From an uncultured Oscillospiraceae bacterium (GTDB lineage: Bacteria > Bacillota > Clostridia > Oscillospirales > Ruminococcaceae), in NCBI GenBank assembly GCA_900547455.1, contig URGV01000008.1:1-64000 (forward strand): 64,000 nt of DNA, in the 5' to 3' direction. This document shows positions 46,855 to 55,605 of the stretch, piece by piece (the first letter of the stretch is position 1; each line of letters begins with the position of its first letter). The notes beneath the pieces are model-generated. The model was not told the origin of the DNA. It worked only from the letters and a program-made list of their open reading frames with translations, and did not search any database. The translations under genes and the position numbers were made by a program.

Positions 46855-49314
46855 CTACAGGTCGCTCGCGTTTAAATCTACCCAAACATGTACGCCCTTG
46901 TTTTTGCGCTCGCTGTCAAAGGCGCGCAGCATCCCCCACATCAGCTCGCAGAAGCGGTCGCTCATCCGGCACTTGATAATAAGGCCGTAGCGATACTTTC
47001 CCGCCACCCGCGCGATGGCCATCTCGCAGGGGTTCATCATCCGCAGCGGCAGTTCCGGGTACTCCTTTGCCGCCTTTTCCCGAAAGCGGGCGGCAAACCA
47101 CTGCGCCGAGGCGCGCACAAAGTCCTCGTTCTCCCCGGAAAATCCCACCTGGCACAGGGTGCAGAACGGCGGGTAAAGCCCCAGCTTGCGGGACTTGATC
47201 TCATCGGCAAAAAAGCGGTCATAGTCCTGCTTTGCCGCCTGCAGGATCACCGGATGGTCGGGCGAATAGGTCTGGATGAGCGCCCGGCCCGGCAGCTTGC
47301 CGCGCCCGCAGCGCCCCACCACCTGGGTGAGCAGCGAGAAGGCCCGCTCGCACCCGCGGAAATCCTGCGAAAAGATCGACTGATCCGCATTGAGCACCCC
47401 CACCAGCGTCACCTCGGGGAAATTTAACCCCTTGGCCACCATCTGGGTGCCGACCATGATCTGATATTTTCCCTGTGCAAAGTCGTTAAATTTTGTCTCG
47501 TGCGCCATGCGGGACATGGTGGTGTCCATGTCCATCCGCAGGATATTGGCCTGCGGAAAGATGCGGTGCAGCTCGTCCTCGATGCGCTGGGTACCGCTGC
47601 CGGTGCAGTTGATCAGGTTGCTGCCGCAGTTCGGGCAGCTCTGGTCCAGCGGGCGGGAGTAGCCGCAGTAGTGGCACATCAGCCGGTGGTTTGCGCTGTG
47701 ATAGGTCAGCGCCACCGAGCAGTGGGGGCATTTGAGCACCTCCCCGCACTGGTTGCAGCGCACCGCCGTGTGGTAGCCCCGGCGGTTGAGCAGCACAATG
47801 CTCTGCTGCCCGGCCTGCAGATTGTCCGCCAGCTCGGCGGTTAGCTCCTGGCTGATGTCAAAGCCAAAGCTCTGCTTCATGTCCACAATCTGCACCTTGG
47901 GCAGCTGGCTGCCCAGATACCGGCGTGAGAGGGTAAACAGGTGAATCTTCCCCCGCTTTGCCTGATAAAAGGTCTCGACCGAAGGAGTGGCCGACGCCAT
48001 CAGCAGCAGCGCCCCATGCCGCCGGCAGCGCAGCTTTGCAATCTCCCGCGCGTGATAGCGCGGGGCCTGCTGGGAGGCGTACGCGCCCTCCTGCTCCTCG
48101 TCGATGACAATCAGACCGATCTTTTTAACCGGCGCGAACACCGCCGAACGGGTCCCCACCACCACATCCGCCAAACCTTGCTTGATGCGCTTATATTCGT
48201 CGGCGCGCTCGGCCATGGTCAAGCCGCTGTGCAGCACCGCCACATGTTGGCCAAACCGCCTGCCAAATAGCTCGACGGTCTGAGGAGTGAGGGAAATCTC
48301 CGGCACCAGAATGATGACGCCGCGTCCCTGCTCCCGCACCCGCTCGGCCAGTTTGAGATAAACCTGGCTTTTGCCGCTGCCGGTCACCCCGTACAGCAGC
48401 GCCTGCTCGCCCCCCTTGCCCTCGCTGCGCAGCTGCCACAGGCTGTCAAACGCCTGCTGCTGGGAGGGAGAAAGCTGCACGTCGGAAGGTGTGCCCTCCG
48501 GCGCTTCCTCCCGCCGTTCGGCGTAGGGGGAGCGGAAGATCTGCCTGCCGTAGTAGGTCAGCAGCCCCTCCTTTTCCATCTTGTTCAAGGTTTGGCGGGT
48601 GGTGCCGGCGTAGTAGCACAGCTCCTTGAGCGAGGCGCTGGGGGTCTGGCTTAAAATTTCCAGCACCTTTTTGCGCACGGCGGTCATCCGCACGCCTCCC
48701 CCCTGCACCCGCTGTTGGCAGTCGTCGCTCAGACGCACCATAATCATCTTGCTGTCGGCGCTCTTTTCCCGCACATCCTCCGAGAGGACCACCAGCCCCT
48801 GCCGGATCAGCTCCTGAAAGGCCGGGGCGTTCTGCGCGATGCCAAGGTCCATCAGCAACTTTTCAGTGGCCACCGGCTTATTTTTTTCCCGCAGGTAGTC
48901 CAGCACCTTCTGCTGCAGCTCCTGCAGCGGCTGCTGCAATTCCTGCAGATTTGCTTTTTCTCCCAGCGAGCACATCACCCGCACCTTCACCGTCAGGCCG
49001 CTGGGCACCAGTGCCCGCAGCGCCTCATAGTAGGTGCAGAAGGTGCGGCGGTGCAGCAGCTCCAGCAGCCACAGCTGTTCGCTGTCGAGCAGCGGCTGGT
49101 AATCCAGCAGCGTTTTGAGCGGCTTTAAGTTTTCCTGCTCCCCGCTCTCCTCCAGCGCCAGCACAAGGCCCTGCTTTGCGCGGTTGGCCTTGCCGAACGG
49201 CACCAGCACCCGGCAGCCCGGCCGGATGTCCGGCTGCATCTGCTGGGGCACCTGATAGGAAAAGGGAATATCAAAGGAATAGGCGGCATTTTCCACCACC
49301 ACTCTTGCGATCAT
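46855..49314 (-). CDS. priA: Primosomal protein N' (replication restart helicase)
   Basis: An 819-residue superfamily 2 helicase that reloads the replisome at stalled forks. The N-terminal 3'-DNA binding domain has IPFSYQVPQQ. Helicase motifs: GVTGSGKSQVY (Walker A, about 310-320), DEEQEGAY (Walker B), ASATPSVET, LNRRGY. The zinc-binding cysteines (CNQCGEVLKCPHC, then CHYCGYSRPLDQSCPNC) are around residues 540-590. Length matches the family. It follows rpoZ after a 141-bp gap where coaBC would stand in other Firmicutes. Confidence 0.96.
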   Translation of the reverse strand: MIARVVVENAAYSFDIPFSYQVPQQMQPDIRPGCRVLVPFGKANRAKQGLVLALEESGEQENLKPLKTLLDYQPLLDSEQLWLLELLHRRTFCTYYEALRALVPSGLTVKVRVMCSLGEKANLQELQQPLQELQQKVLDYLREKNKPVATEKLLMDLGIAQNAPAFQELIRQGLVVLSEDVREKSADSKMIMVRLSDDCQQRVQGGGVRMTAVRKKVLEILSQTPSASLKELCYYAGTTRQTLNKMEKEGLLTYYGRQIFRSPYAERREEAPEGTPSDVQLSPSQQQAFDSLWQLRSEGKGGEQALLYGVTGSGKSQVYLKLAERVREQGRGVIILVPEISLTPQTVELFGRRFGQHVAVLHSGLTMAERADEYKRIKQGLADVVVGTRSAVFAPVKKIGLIVIDEEQEGAYASQQAPRYHAREIAKLRCRRHGALLLMASATPSVETFYQAKRGKIHLFTLSRRYLGSQLPKVQIVDMKQSFGFDISQELTAELADNLQAGQQSIVLLNRRGYHTAVRCNQCGEVLKCPHCSVALTYHSANHRLMCHYCGYSRPLDQSCPNCGSNLINCTGSGTQRIEDELHRIFPQANILRMDMDTTMSRMAHETKFNDFAQGKYQIMVGTQMVAKGLNFPEVTLVGVLNADQSIFSQDFRGCERAFSLLTQVVGRCGRGKLPGRALIQTYSPDHPVILQAAKQDYDRFFADEIKSRKLGLYPPFCTLCQVGFSGENEDFVRASAQWFAARFREKAAKEYPELPLRMMNPCEMAIARVAGKYRYGLIIKCRMSDRFCELMWGMLRAFDSERKNKGVHVWVDLNASDL

Positions 49315-49455
49315 GCCGCGCTCTCCCCCTTCATCCGACTGTTTTCTCCCTGATAAAAAGCGGGCGGCAATCCTGCAGGCCTGCGTCGTTTCTCCGCCGC
49401 AGCGTCTTGATCGTGCCGCCCCATTTCCTTAACCGACGACGCGATTGGTTTTTGC

Positions 49456-49668
49456 CTAGTTCGCGTCCTTGATTTTGACCAGATCCCTTACCCGCACCTT
49501 GCCGGAAGCGAAGTCCTCCAGCGCTGCGGTGACCGGCTTTTTCTCCATCGGCATGTTATTGTCTGCCCAATAGTCGGCGATCTCCCTTGCGCGTCTAGCC
49601 ACTGCGACAACAAACGCGTAGTAGCTTTCTCCTTCACGAATAATCTGTGACATTGCTGGCCTAAGCAT
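49456..49668 (-). CDS. rpoZ: RNA polymerase omega subunit
   Basis: A 70-residue subunit that helps assemble RNA polymerase. The [20 protein letters not shown] start and VAVARRAREIADY helix match the omega fold. The ATG at 49668 overlaps the gmk end by eight bases (ATGCTTAG), with GAGGTG upstream in gmk, so the two are coupled. Confidence 0.93.
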   Translation of the reverse strand: MLRPAMSQIIREGESYYAFVVAVARRAREIADYWADNNMPMEKKPVTAALEDFASGKVRVRDLVKIKDAN

Positions 49669-50272
49669 TATGATTCACCTCATCAAGAAATTCTTTCATA
49701 TTGTGGATATTCAAACGGTTGGCCTCGACGATGAGGCTGAGCCGGTCGACTGCCTGCGAAACGGTGTCGTTGACAACGACATAGTCGTAGTGATACGCCT
49801 GCTTAAGCTCCTGGCGGGCGATGGCAAGGCGCTTTTGCACCGTCTCTTCGTCCTCGGTATGGCGGCCGGTCAGGCGGCTTTGCAACTCGTCAAAGCCCGG
49901 CGGCGCCACAAAGATCATCAGCGCATCCGGGCAGGCCTTTTTGACCTGCAGGGCGCCCTGCACCTCGATCTCCAAAATCACGTCGATGCCCTGGGCGCGC
50001 TTTTGCTCCACCGGGGCCTTGGGGGTGCCGTAGTAGTTGCCGTTATAGCTTGCATACTCCAGCATACCGCCGTTCTGGGCGGTGCTTTCAAATTCTTCCC
50101 GGCTTAAAAAGAAGTAATGTACGCCGTCCTGTTCCCCCGGGCGCGGGGCGCGTGTGGTGGCCGAGACCGAGTAGGCGACATTCTCCCTGCCTGCCAGATA
50201 TGCTCCCAGCACCGTGCCCTTGCCGACGCCGCTTGGGCCGGACACCACGATCAGCTGTCCTTTTTTACTCAT
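49661..50272 (-). CDS. gmk: Guanylate kinase
   Basis: A 203-residue enzyme that makes GDP from GMP and ATP. P-loop [10 protein letters not shown] (about 11-20), GMP-binding [13 protein letters not shown] (about 36-48) and the lid region with [17 protein letters not shown] near 160-176. The start ATG at 50272 overlaps the remA end by eight bases (ATGAGTAA). Longer readings lack a ribosome binding site. Confidence 0.96.
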   Translation of the reverse strand: MSKKGQLIVVSGPSGVGKGTVLGAYLAGRENVAYSVSATTRAPRPGEQDGVHYFFLSREEFESTAQNGGMLEYASYNGNYYGTPKAPVEQKRAQGIDVILEIEVQGALQVKKACPDALMIFVAPPGFDELQSRLTGRHTEDEETVQKRLAIARQELKQAYHYDYVVVNDTVSQAVDRLSLIVEANRLNIHNMKEFLDEVNHNA

Positions 50273-50528
50273 CCTCTTCCAGTTCCTCCTCATCATCGTC
50301 GTCCAGACGGTTGGCCACCGTCTCCGGCTGCACCGCTGACAGAATGACGTGGTCGCTGTCGGTGATGATGACCGCGCGGGTCCTTCTGCCATAGGTCGCG
50401 TCGATTAAGCTGCCGCGCTCCCTGGCGTCAGCGATGATGCGTTTGATCGGCGCCGATTCCGGGCTGACGATCGCCACCAGACGATTGGCGGAAACCATAT
50501 TCCCAAAGCCGATGTTGATCAGTTTCAT
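50265..50528 (-). CDS. remA: Extracellular matrix regulator RemA (DUF370)
   Basis: An 87-residue DNA-binding protein that in B. subtilis activates biofilm matrix genes. It begins [20 protein letters not shown] and has [22 protein letters not shown], the DUF370 pattern. The C terminus is a very acidic D/E run of about 14 residues, which is less common. The start ATG at 50528 is followed by coupling into gmk. Confidence 0.94.
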   Translation of the reverse strand: MKLINIGFGNMVSANRLVAIVSPESAPIKRIIADARERGSLIDATYGRRTRAVIITDSDHVILSAVQPETVANRLDDDDEEELEEDE

Positions 50529-50570
50529 GTTGTGATTTCTTCCTTTCCTCTCCAAAAAAGCGTCCGGCCG

Positions 50571-51491
50571 CTACTCGATGTTCTGAATCTGCTCGCGGAT
50601 CTTTTCGATCTCCGCCTTCAGGTCGACCACAATCCGGGCGACCTCCAGGTCCTGCGCCTTGGAGCCGATGGTGTTGGCCTCGCGGTTAAATTCCTGCACC
50701 AGAAAGTCCAGCTTTCTGCCCACCGGCTCGCTGGAGGAGAGAATCTGGCGGAACTGGTGGACGTGGCTGCCCAGACGAACCGTCTCCTCGGCCACCGCGA
50801 TCTTTTCGGCAAAGATGGCAGCCTCGGTCAGGACGCGCTGCTGATCCACGGTGTTGTTCTGCAGCACCTCCTGCAGGCGGGCATAGAGGCGGTTGCGGTA
50901 AGTCTCCACCGTTTTGGGGGAGAGCTCCTCGACCTTTGCCACCATCTGCTCGATCAGCTCCAGGCGGTAGAGCAGGTCCTGCTTCATCTTTTCTCCCTCG
51001 GTCAGGCGCATGGCGACAAAGTTGTCCACCGCTTCTCTGGCTACCTGCTCGACGGCCTGCCAGATCTCTTCTTCGTCCTCCTCCACCCGGATCACGCTGA
51101 AGATGTCCGAAAAGCGCGCCATCTGCGAGACGGTGATGTCGTTTTTAATCTGCAGATCCTCCGCCAGACTGCGCAGCGCCTGCAGATAGGACCGGGCCAG
51201 GTCGTGGTTGATAACCACCTGGGTGTCGGTGCCGCCGACGGTCTGGATGCTCAGCGAGACATCCACCTTGCCGCGGGAGACCGATCCCTTGATGAGATTT
51301 TTCAGCTTCTCTTCCAGATAAGCATAAGCCCGCGGCACACGGGACGAATATTCCAGAAAACGATGGTTGACCGAGCGGATCTCCACGGTGATCTCCTTGT
51401 TGCCGATCAGCTGGCGCGCCCTGCCATATCCCGTCATGCTGCGCACTGCCCCAGTCTTTGGCTGCTGAGGTTCTTCCAAATTTGGCTGCAT
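50571..51491 (-). CDS. YicC/YloC family protein
   Basis: A 306-residue stress-related protein; E. coli YicC is an endoribonuclease affecting RyhB, and B. subtilis YloC is an exo/endoribonuclease candidate. The N-terminal part has SMTGYGRA near residue 20 and EIRSVNHRFLE, the DUF1732 C terminus has KLDFLVQEFNREANTIGSKA. I chose ATG 51491, after GAGGAG. It is the first gene of the long unit, with a promoter at 51595-51624. Confidence 0.93.
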   Translation of the reverse strand: MQPNLEEPQQPKTGAVRSMTGYGRARQLIGNKEITVEIRSVNHRFLEYSSRVPRAYAYLEEKLKNLIKGSVSRGKVDVSLSIQTVGGTDTQVVINHDLARSYLQALRSLAEDLQIKNDITVSQMARFSDIFSVIRVEEDEEEIWQAVEQVAREAVDNFVAMRLTEGEKMKQDLLYRLELIEQMVAKVEELSPKTVETYRNRLYARLQEVLQNNTVDQQRVLTEAAIFAEKIAVAEETVRLGSHVHQFRQILSSSEPVGRKLDFLVQEFNREANTIGSKAQDLEVARIVVDLKAEIEKIREQIQNIE

Positions 51492-51594
51492 GCTTTCACG
51501 CTCCTCTCCCCTTTTGGGGGATATTCTCTTTTTCTCTGATAACAGATTCTTTTTTTGCAAGCCCCACTGTCCGGGCCTGTTTTCCTATCTTATT

Positions 51595-51624
51595 ATTTTA
51601 CTATATTTTGCAATCCCCTGTCAA
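51595..51624 (-). promoter_or_regulatory. Promoter of the yicC-to-prkC operon
   Basis: Minus strand TTGACA (51619-51624), 18-bp spacer, TAAAAT (51595-51600), 104 bp upstream of yicC. No terminator is visible until 39.16 kb, so the transcript may run about 12 kb. Confidence 0.7.
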
Positions 51625-51710
51625 TAAAGGCGGAGGCTTTCGCTCCTTCTTTTGTCGTTTTTCTTCGCTATGCTCTGAAATGCGCCCCCGCCGCGCGCCC
51701 GTTCCGGTTA

Positions 51711-52814
51711 CTATACACAATAAAGGTTGGTGTCCCAGGCGGGGATGTAAGGATAGTGCCGCAGATAAAAGCGGTAGTCCGAGCGCATGGCGGCAATCTG
51801 CAGCGGGATGGCAAACAGGTCCTCGCTGCGGTGGTAGGCGGCGATGAGCATCTTGGGGCGGTCGCGGGCGATGATCTTTGCGCAGCCCTCCAGCGCCTGC
51901 CGCTCCGCTCCCTCGACGTCCATGTTGATGAGGGTGACCGTCTCCTCCCCCGCCACATTGTCCAGCGACTGGCCCTGCACCAGCTTGATCTTCGGCTTTG
52001 CCGCGCCCGCAGCGCCGGTGACCAGCGACTCCTCCCGCAGGGCGGACTGCCTGCCGCCCCGGCTGTCAAATTCCAGCGTCTGCTGGTGGGAATAGGCCGC
52101 CATCTGCACGCAGGTAGCCCGCCCGGCAAGGCCCATCTGCTCGACGGCAAGGCAGAGCTTTTTGTGGGTCTTTTCGTCCGGCTCAAAGGCAAACACCCGC
52201 TCACAGCCGCCCGCAAAATGCAGCAGCTCGGCGATGGTGTCGCCGCGGTAGGCGCCAAGGTCCGCAAAATGTTCGTGGTCTGTGGGCCGCAGGATGTTCT
52301 GATAGGCCTCCTCCACCGGCGTCTCGCAGTCAAAGAGGTAGTCCAGCTTGCCGCTGAGCTTAAAGTTGACGATGTTGTGCAGCACCTTTTTGGACTGCTC
52401 GTCGGCCAGCATCGACTCGACCCTGGCAAATTCCTGCTCGTGCTGGCGGACAAAATCGAGGGTAAAGAGGTTGATTCCCGCCACCGGCACATCCGGCGCC
52501 ACCAGCTCTATCTGTTGGGAGAGGGAGCGGATACGCTGGACGGTCGGCAGGTCCCGCACCGCAAAGGCCATGACGATGATAAAATCGTCGTAGCGCGCCT
52601 GGATGTCCCGCAGCTTTTCTACTTTGTACCCCATAAAGAGGTTGCCGCGCGCAAAATCGTCGCTGGCAAACAGCGCCGCCGGGCGGATGCCGTACTGTTC
52701 CATCACCCGCAAAATCTTGACCGCTCCGTCCCCCATGCCGTAGAGCACCACCGGTTTCCGGCAGCTTTGCAGCCGCTGCCACACATCCTGTTGTTCCAAA
52801 ATCCAATCGAGCAT
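51711..52814 (-). CDS. FkbM family methyltransferase
   Basis: A 367-residue SAM-dependent O-methyltransferase. The N-terminal half (about 1-170) has a Rossmann-like VVLYGMGDGAVKIL segment and may recognise a sugar or nucleotide-linked substrate; the methyltransferase core has FADLGAYRGDTIAELL (about 187-202), FEPDEKTHKK, and NMDVEGAERQAL. The start ATG at 52814 has AAAGGAGG upstream. It sits alone, upstream of yicC, without sugar-transfer genes around it, so the acceptor is open. Confidence 0.88.
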   Translation of the reverse strand: MLDWILEQQDVWQRLQSCRKPVVLYGMGDGAVKILRVMEQYGIRPAALFASDDFARGNLFMGYKVEKLRDIQARYDDFIIVMAFAVRDLPTVQRIRSLSQQIELVAPDVPVAGINLFTLDFVRQHEQEFARVESMLADEQSKKVLHNIVNFKLSGKLDYLFDCETPVEEAYQNILRPTDHEHFADLGAYRGDTIAELLHFAGGCERVFAFEPDEKTHKKLCLAVEQMGLAGRATCVQMAAYSHQQTLEFDSRGGRQSALREESLVTGAAGAAKPKIKLVQGQSLDNVAGEETVTLINMDVEGAERQALEGCAKIIARDRPKMLIAAYHRSEDLFAIPLQIAAMRSDYRFYLRHYPYIPAWDTNLYCV

Positions 52815-52941
52815 CCTGCCGCCCTCCTTTTTCCAAAGAAGATTATAGCATAAACCGCGCCGCCGCTCAAACCCTTTCCCTTTCTCAAAGGAAAAATTTT
52901 CTTTTGCAAAAACGCTCCCGGAAAAAAATTGAAAAAAGGGC

Positions 52942-52970
52942 TTGACTTTTTTCTTTCGCTTCGCTATAAT
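52942..52970 (+). promoter_or_regulatory. Strong promoter for a tRNA unit
   Basis: TTGACT (52942-52947), 17-bp spacer, TATAAT (52965-52970), 20 bp before the tRNA 5' fragment. It probably drives the intact tRNA-Ala at 53109 too. Confidence 0.8.
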
Positions 52971-52990
52971 ATTGGAGTAACAGTTCCAAC

Positions 52991-53015
52991 GGGGGCGTAG
53001 CGCAGTTGGGAGCGC
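52991..53015 (+). pseudogene. 5' fragment of a tRNA-Ala gene
   Basis: GGGGGCG, TA, then a perfect D-arm GCGC-AGTTGGGA-GCGC, and then the tRNA structure stops: what follows (AGCAACC...) cannot make an anticodon arm. This 25-nt piece has the same layout as the first third of the tRNA genes at 53109 and 53865. Its acceptor strand GGGGGCG pairs better with the 3' strand of the 53865 gene than that gene's own 5' strand does. Confidence 0.7.
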
Positions 53016-53108
53016 CAGCAACCGCATGTGACGACCCCTCAACGCGAGGAAATGACAATTTAATCAAAACCCCGGAAACTCAGTAAAATCAAGGGTTTCC
53101 GGTTATAT
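53016..53108 (+). other. Scar-like spacer with hairpin between tRNA fragment and tRNA-Ala
   Basis: 93 bp that do not belong to a tRNA. It contains a stem CCGGAAAC/GTTTCCGG (53072-53079/53095-53102). Such sequence following a truncated tRNA 5' end looks like an old integration or deletion scar. Confidence 0.4.
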
Positions 53109-53184
<76 letters not shown>

Positions 53185-53254
53185 AAACAATAACTCACAC
53201 AGTCAATGCGTGATGAGATATAGTAGACACAAGAAAAAGATGGGAGGAAACGAT

Positions 53255-53731
53255 ATGCGGCGAAAAGACCGTGCATTGGAGCGGGAAGCGGCGCTCCGGA
53301 TTTTGGATCAGACGGAGTGGACGACCCTCTCTATGACACAACCGGATGGAACGCCATATGCCGTACCGGTCAACATGACCCGGGCGGGGGAGTGGCTCTA
53401 TTTTCACTGTGCGAGAGAGGGCAAGAAGATCGACTGTCTGCGCGCCTGTCCCCAGGTCTGCGTCACGGCGGTGGGCCATGCCCGGGTGATCCCCGAGCAG
53501 TACACCACCGAGTATGAGAGCGCGGTGGTCTTTGGAACGGCGGAAGAGGTGCTGGAGGAAGCGGCGCGCTGGGAGGGACTGCGGGTGTTCAGCCAGAAGT
53601 TCCGTCCCGAGCCGGAGGAGGAGTTCCGGGCACAGAACCGGGGCTGTTTTTCACAGATCGCCCTGTTCCGGATCCGTATTCAGGAGATCTGGGGGAAGGG
53701 CTGGAGAGCGCCCGCCAGGCCCGAACCGTGA
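53255..53731 (+). CDS. PPOX-fold (pyridoxamine 5'-phosphate oxidase family) protein
   Basis: A 158-residue flavin-binding split-barrel protein. It resembles NimA-like/5-nitroimidazole-reductase relatives: LSMTQPDGTPYAVPVNM (about 27-43), LYFHCAREGKKIDCL (about 50-64) and V-x-G-x-A-x-V near 90, with a conserved FNPLAELR-like tail replaced here by FSQIALFRI. Bound cofactor could be FMN or F420; the reaction is unknown. It has GGGAGG before the ATG at 53255 and lies between two tRNA genes. Confidence 0.82.
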   Translation: MRRKDRALEREAALRILDQTEWTTLSMTQPDGTPYAVPVNMTRAGEWLYFHCAREGKKIDCLRACPQVCVTAVGHARVIPEQYTTEYESAVVFGTAEEVLEEAARWEGLRVFSQKFRPEPEEEFRAQNRGCFSQIALFRIRIQEIWGKGWRAPARPEP

Positions 53732-53743
53732 GAAAAAGAGAAC

Positions 53744-53770
53744 GGCCCCTGCCGCGCTGGAGCAGGGGCC
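53744..53770. terminator. Strong hairpin after the PPOX gene
   Basis: Stem GGCCCCTGC/GCAGGGGCC. An A-run follows on plus and a T-containing tail (GTTCTCTTTTTC) on minus, so it may act mainly on the minus strand or just block read-through. Confidence 0.5.
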
Positions 53771-53791
53771 AAAAAAAGAGAAAGAAAATGC

Positions 53792-53820
53792 TTGACAAAT
53801 GTGGAAGAGGCGGGTATAAT
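53792..53820 (+). promoter_or_regulatory. Consensus promoter of the second tRNA gene
   Basis: TTGACA (53792-53797), 17-bp spacer, TATAAT (53815-53820), a perfect sigma-A promoter. Confidence 0.9.
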
Positions 53821-53864
53821 ATCCTACGTTGAGTCGCCGGTCCGGCGGCACGGCAAGTGAATAT

Positions 53865-53940
53865 GGGGGTATAGCTCAGCTGGGAGCGCGTTTGAATGGC
53901 ATTCAAAAGGTCGTCGGTTCGATCCCGATCGTCTCCACCA
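53865..53940 (+). tRNA. tRNA-Ala (GGC), chimeric with stem mismatches
   Basis: 76 nt with encoded CCA and anticodon GGC. The first 21 nt equal the 53109 gene, but 22-25 are GCGC and the 3' acceptor strand is CGTCTCC. This leaves U12:C23 in the D stem and A7:C66 in the acceptor stem. Both mismatches vanish if the first 25 nt are replaced by those of the fragment at 52991. The gene may still work or may be a non-functional recombinant. Confidence 0.8.
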
Positions 53941-53945
53941 TCAGA

Positions 53946-53982
53946 AAAAGGACATCTGCTTTTGCAGATGTCCTTTTTGTTT
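53946..53982. terminator. Bidirectional terminator
   Basis: Stem AAAAAGGACATCTGC/GCAGATGTCCTTTTT with a 4-base loop, then GTTTT. It ends the tRNA gene on plus and the MFS gene on minus. Confidence 0.88.
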
Positions 53983-55232
53983 TACTCTGCCGCCTCCATC
54001 CTTTTCAAAAATCCCCGCGACGCCACCGCTATCAGGCAGATGAGCATACCGGTGGGGATGAGCACCCAATAGACGCTGTCGGAAAAGCAATCGAACAGCG
54101 CTCCGTAAACCATCTGCCCCACCGGCTGCGCGCACATCGAGAGGGTAAAGACGCAGGACATCACCTTGCCCATCAGCTGCTCGGGGGTGCGCTGCTGGAT
54201 GAGGGTGATGGCGTAGGTCGAAAAGATGCAGACGCCCAGCTGGCAGACACAGAAAAAGAACAGCAGCACCCCGTAGCGCGCCATCCTCCCCACCGGCAGC
54301 AGAAAGCTAAACCCAATCGGAAACAGACTCAGGCCAAAGCTGAGAAAGATGGCAGCCATGTCGCGGACACGCAGCTTTTTCCCCAGCAGCCCGGCGCACA
54401 GGCTGCCCAGGATGGCCGCCGCGCCCATCGCGCTCTCCGCTGCCCCGTAATAGGTGGCGGAAAGTCCCAGCACCGTCCGCACCAGATAGGGGAAACCGAC
54501 CACCGCCGTGCCGGACACAAACATGCCGGCCAGCGCCGCCAATAGCAGCAGCTTTAAAATATCCGGCTGTTCCCAGCGCAGAAAGTGCGCGCTGACCGCA
54601 AGGTCCTCCCGGACAATGGCGCCGATTCCCGCTGTGCGGGGTGGTTTTTGGTACTCCAGGTGGATCATGCACTCCAGCAGCGCCGTCAGCCAAAAGCAGA
54701 CCACCGCCGCGGCAAACACCGGCCCGATGCCGAAGGCGGTGTAGAACAGGCTCCCCAAAAACGGTGTCGCCAGCGAGGTGACGGCGGAGACCTGACTGAC
54801 CACCGCGTTGCCCTGGACGAGGTTTTGCGGGGAGACCATCTGCGGCACGCAGGCCTGCACCGTCGGCGACTCGAAGGCTGCCAGCACCGACAGCAGCACC
54901 AGCAGCGCGCCGATCACCCAAAGCTCCCTCCCCAGCGGCAGCAGCAGCCCCGCCGCCAGCACCGATAAGCCGGACAGGGCATCCAGCGCCACCATGATGT
55001 GTTTGCGGTTGGCCCTGTCTGCAAGGATTCCGCCGAAGGGCGAGAGCAGAACGGTGGGCAGCAGCGCCGCCGACAGCATCCCCGCAAAGATGGAGGCCGA
55101 GCCGGTCTGCTCCAGCACATACATCGACAGGGCAAACTTGAGGGTGTAGTTGCCGGTGAGGGAGCTCACCTGCCCCAGAATCAGCAGGGTAAAATTGCGG
55201 GTAAACAGCTTTTCCTTTTTCATCGCTTTCAT
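53982..55232 (-). CDS. MFS transporter, drug exporter-like
   Basis: A 416-residue 12-helix transporter of the MFS class close to macrolide or multidrug exporters. The loop-2/3 motif PFGGILADRANRKHIM (about 60-75) is the MFS motif A. It starts at ATG 55232, overlapping the upstream 98-residue gene by four bases, with GGAGGAGG upstream. The TetR regulator gene two genes upstream indicates induction by its substrate. The substrate itself is unknown. Confidence 0.9.
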   Translation of the reverse strand: MKAMKKEKLFTRNFTLLILGQVSSLTGNYTLKFALSMYVLEQTGSASIFAGMLSAALLPTVLLSPFGGILADRANRKHIMVALDALSGLSVLAAGLLLPLGRELWVIGALLVLLSVLAAFESPTVQACVPQMVSPQNLVQGNAVVSQVSAVTSLATPFLGSLFYTAFGIGPVFAAAVVCFWLTALLECMIHLEYQKPPRTAGIGAIVREDLAVSAHFLRWEQPDILKLLLLAALAGMFVSGTAVVGFPYLVRTVLGLSATYYGAAESAMGAAAILGSLCAGLLGKKLRVRDMAAIFLSFGLSLFPIGFSFLLPVGRMARYGVLLFFFCVCQLGVCIFSTYAITLIQQRTPEQLMGKVMSCVFTLSMCAQPVGQMVYGALFDCFSDSVYWVLIPTGMLICLIAVASRGFLKRMEAAE

Positions 55233-55525
55233 TCTGACCTCCTCCATAAAACGCTGCACGCTATCTCACACACCAGCCCCACAAGCCCAACGGCTGCGCA
55301 CCACCGCGCCGCTGTCAAAAAACCCTTTCGCCGCAGGGACGCTGCGCCCAGCAGCAATCCCATTCCCATCGCTGCCGAGCCTGCCCTCGCCGTCAGGCGA
55401 AACCACCTGCTCCCGTTCCACCTTTGCGTCAGGCTCTCCTCCAGCCGGTCCGCCGACGCCTCGACGCGCCGTTCAAACCGCCCGGCCAGCTCCTCCACCT
55501 TCCGGTCAAATTCCTGTTCTGTCAT
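55229..55525 (-). CDS. Small membrane protein between tetR and the MFS gene
   Basis: A 98-residue protein: an amphipathic, coiled-coil-prone N-terminal half (FDRKVEELAGRFERRVEASADRL) followed by two hydrophobic helices (about 49-62, 72-91). I do not recognise a family. The stop overlaps the MFS start, so it may be an accessory subunit of the exporter or simply cotranscribed. A TACAT-N13-ATGTA inverted repeat lies just upstream. Confidence 0.75.
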   Translation of the reverse strand: MTEQEFDRKVEELAGRFERRVEASADRLEESLTQRWNGSRWFRLTARAGSAAMGMGLLLGAASLRRKGFLTAARWCAAVGLVGLVCEIACSVLWRRSE

Positions 55526-55550
55526 GCAACCTTGCCTCCTTTTCTCAATT

Positions 55551-55573
55551 TACATACCAACCAAACGAATGTA
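55551..55573 (-). promoter_or_regulatory. Candidate TetR operator upstream of the exporter genes
   Basis: TACAT-N13-ATGTA. On the minus strand it reads TACATTCGTTTGG..GGTATGTA. A similar TACATTCTTTTGGTATGT lies in front of tetR (56281-56298). Confidence 0.55.
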
Positions 55574-55576
55574 TAA

Positions 55577-55603
55577 TCCCAAAATAAAATTGCCCGTAGG
55601 CAA
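55577..55603 (-). terminator. Short terminator of tetR
   Basis: Minus strand ATTGCC-TACG-GGCAAT then TTTATTTT, right after the tetR stop codon. Confidence 0.6.
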
Positions 55604-55605
55604 TC

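Noticed and set aside
49315..49455. A missed coaBC gene in the gap between rpoZ and priA
   Set aside because: Only 141 bp with stops in all frames; there is no room for coaBC.
53744..53770. Hairpin after the PPOX gene as its classic terminator
   Set aside because: On the plus strand an A-run, not a T-run, follows; listed only as a hairpin of uncertain use.
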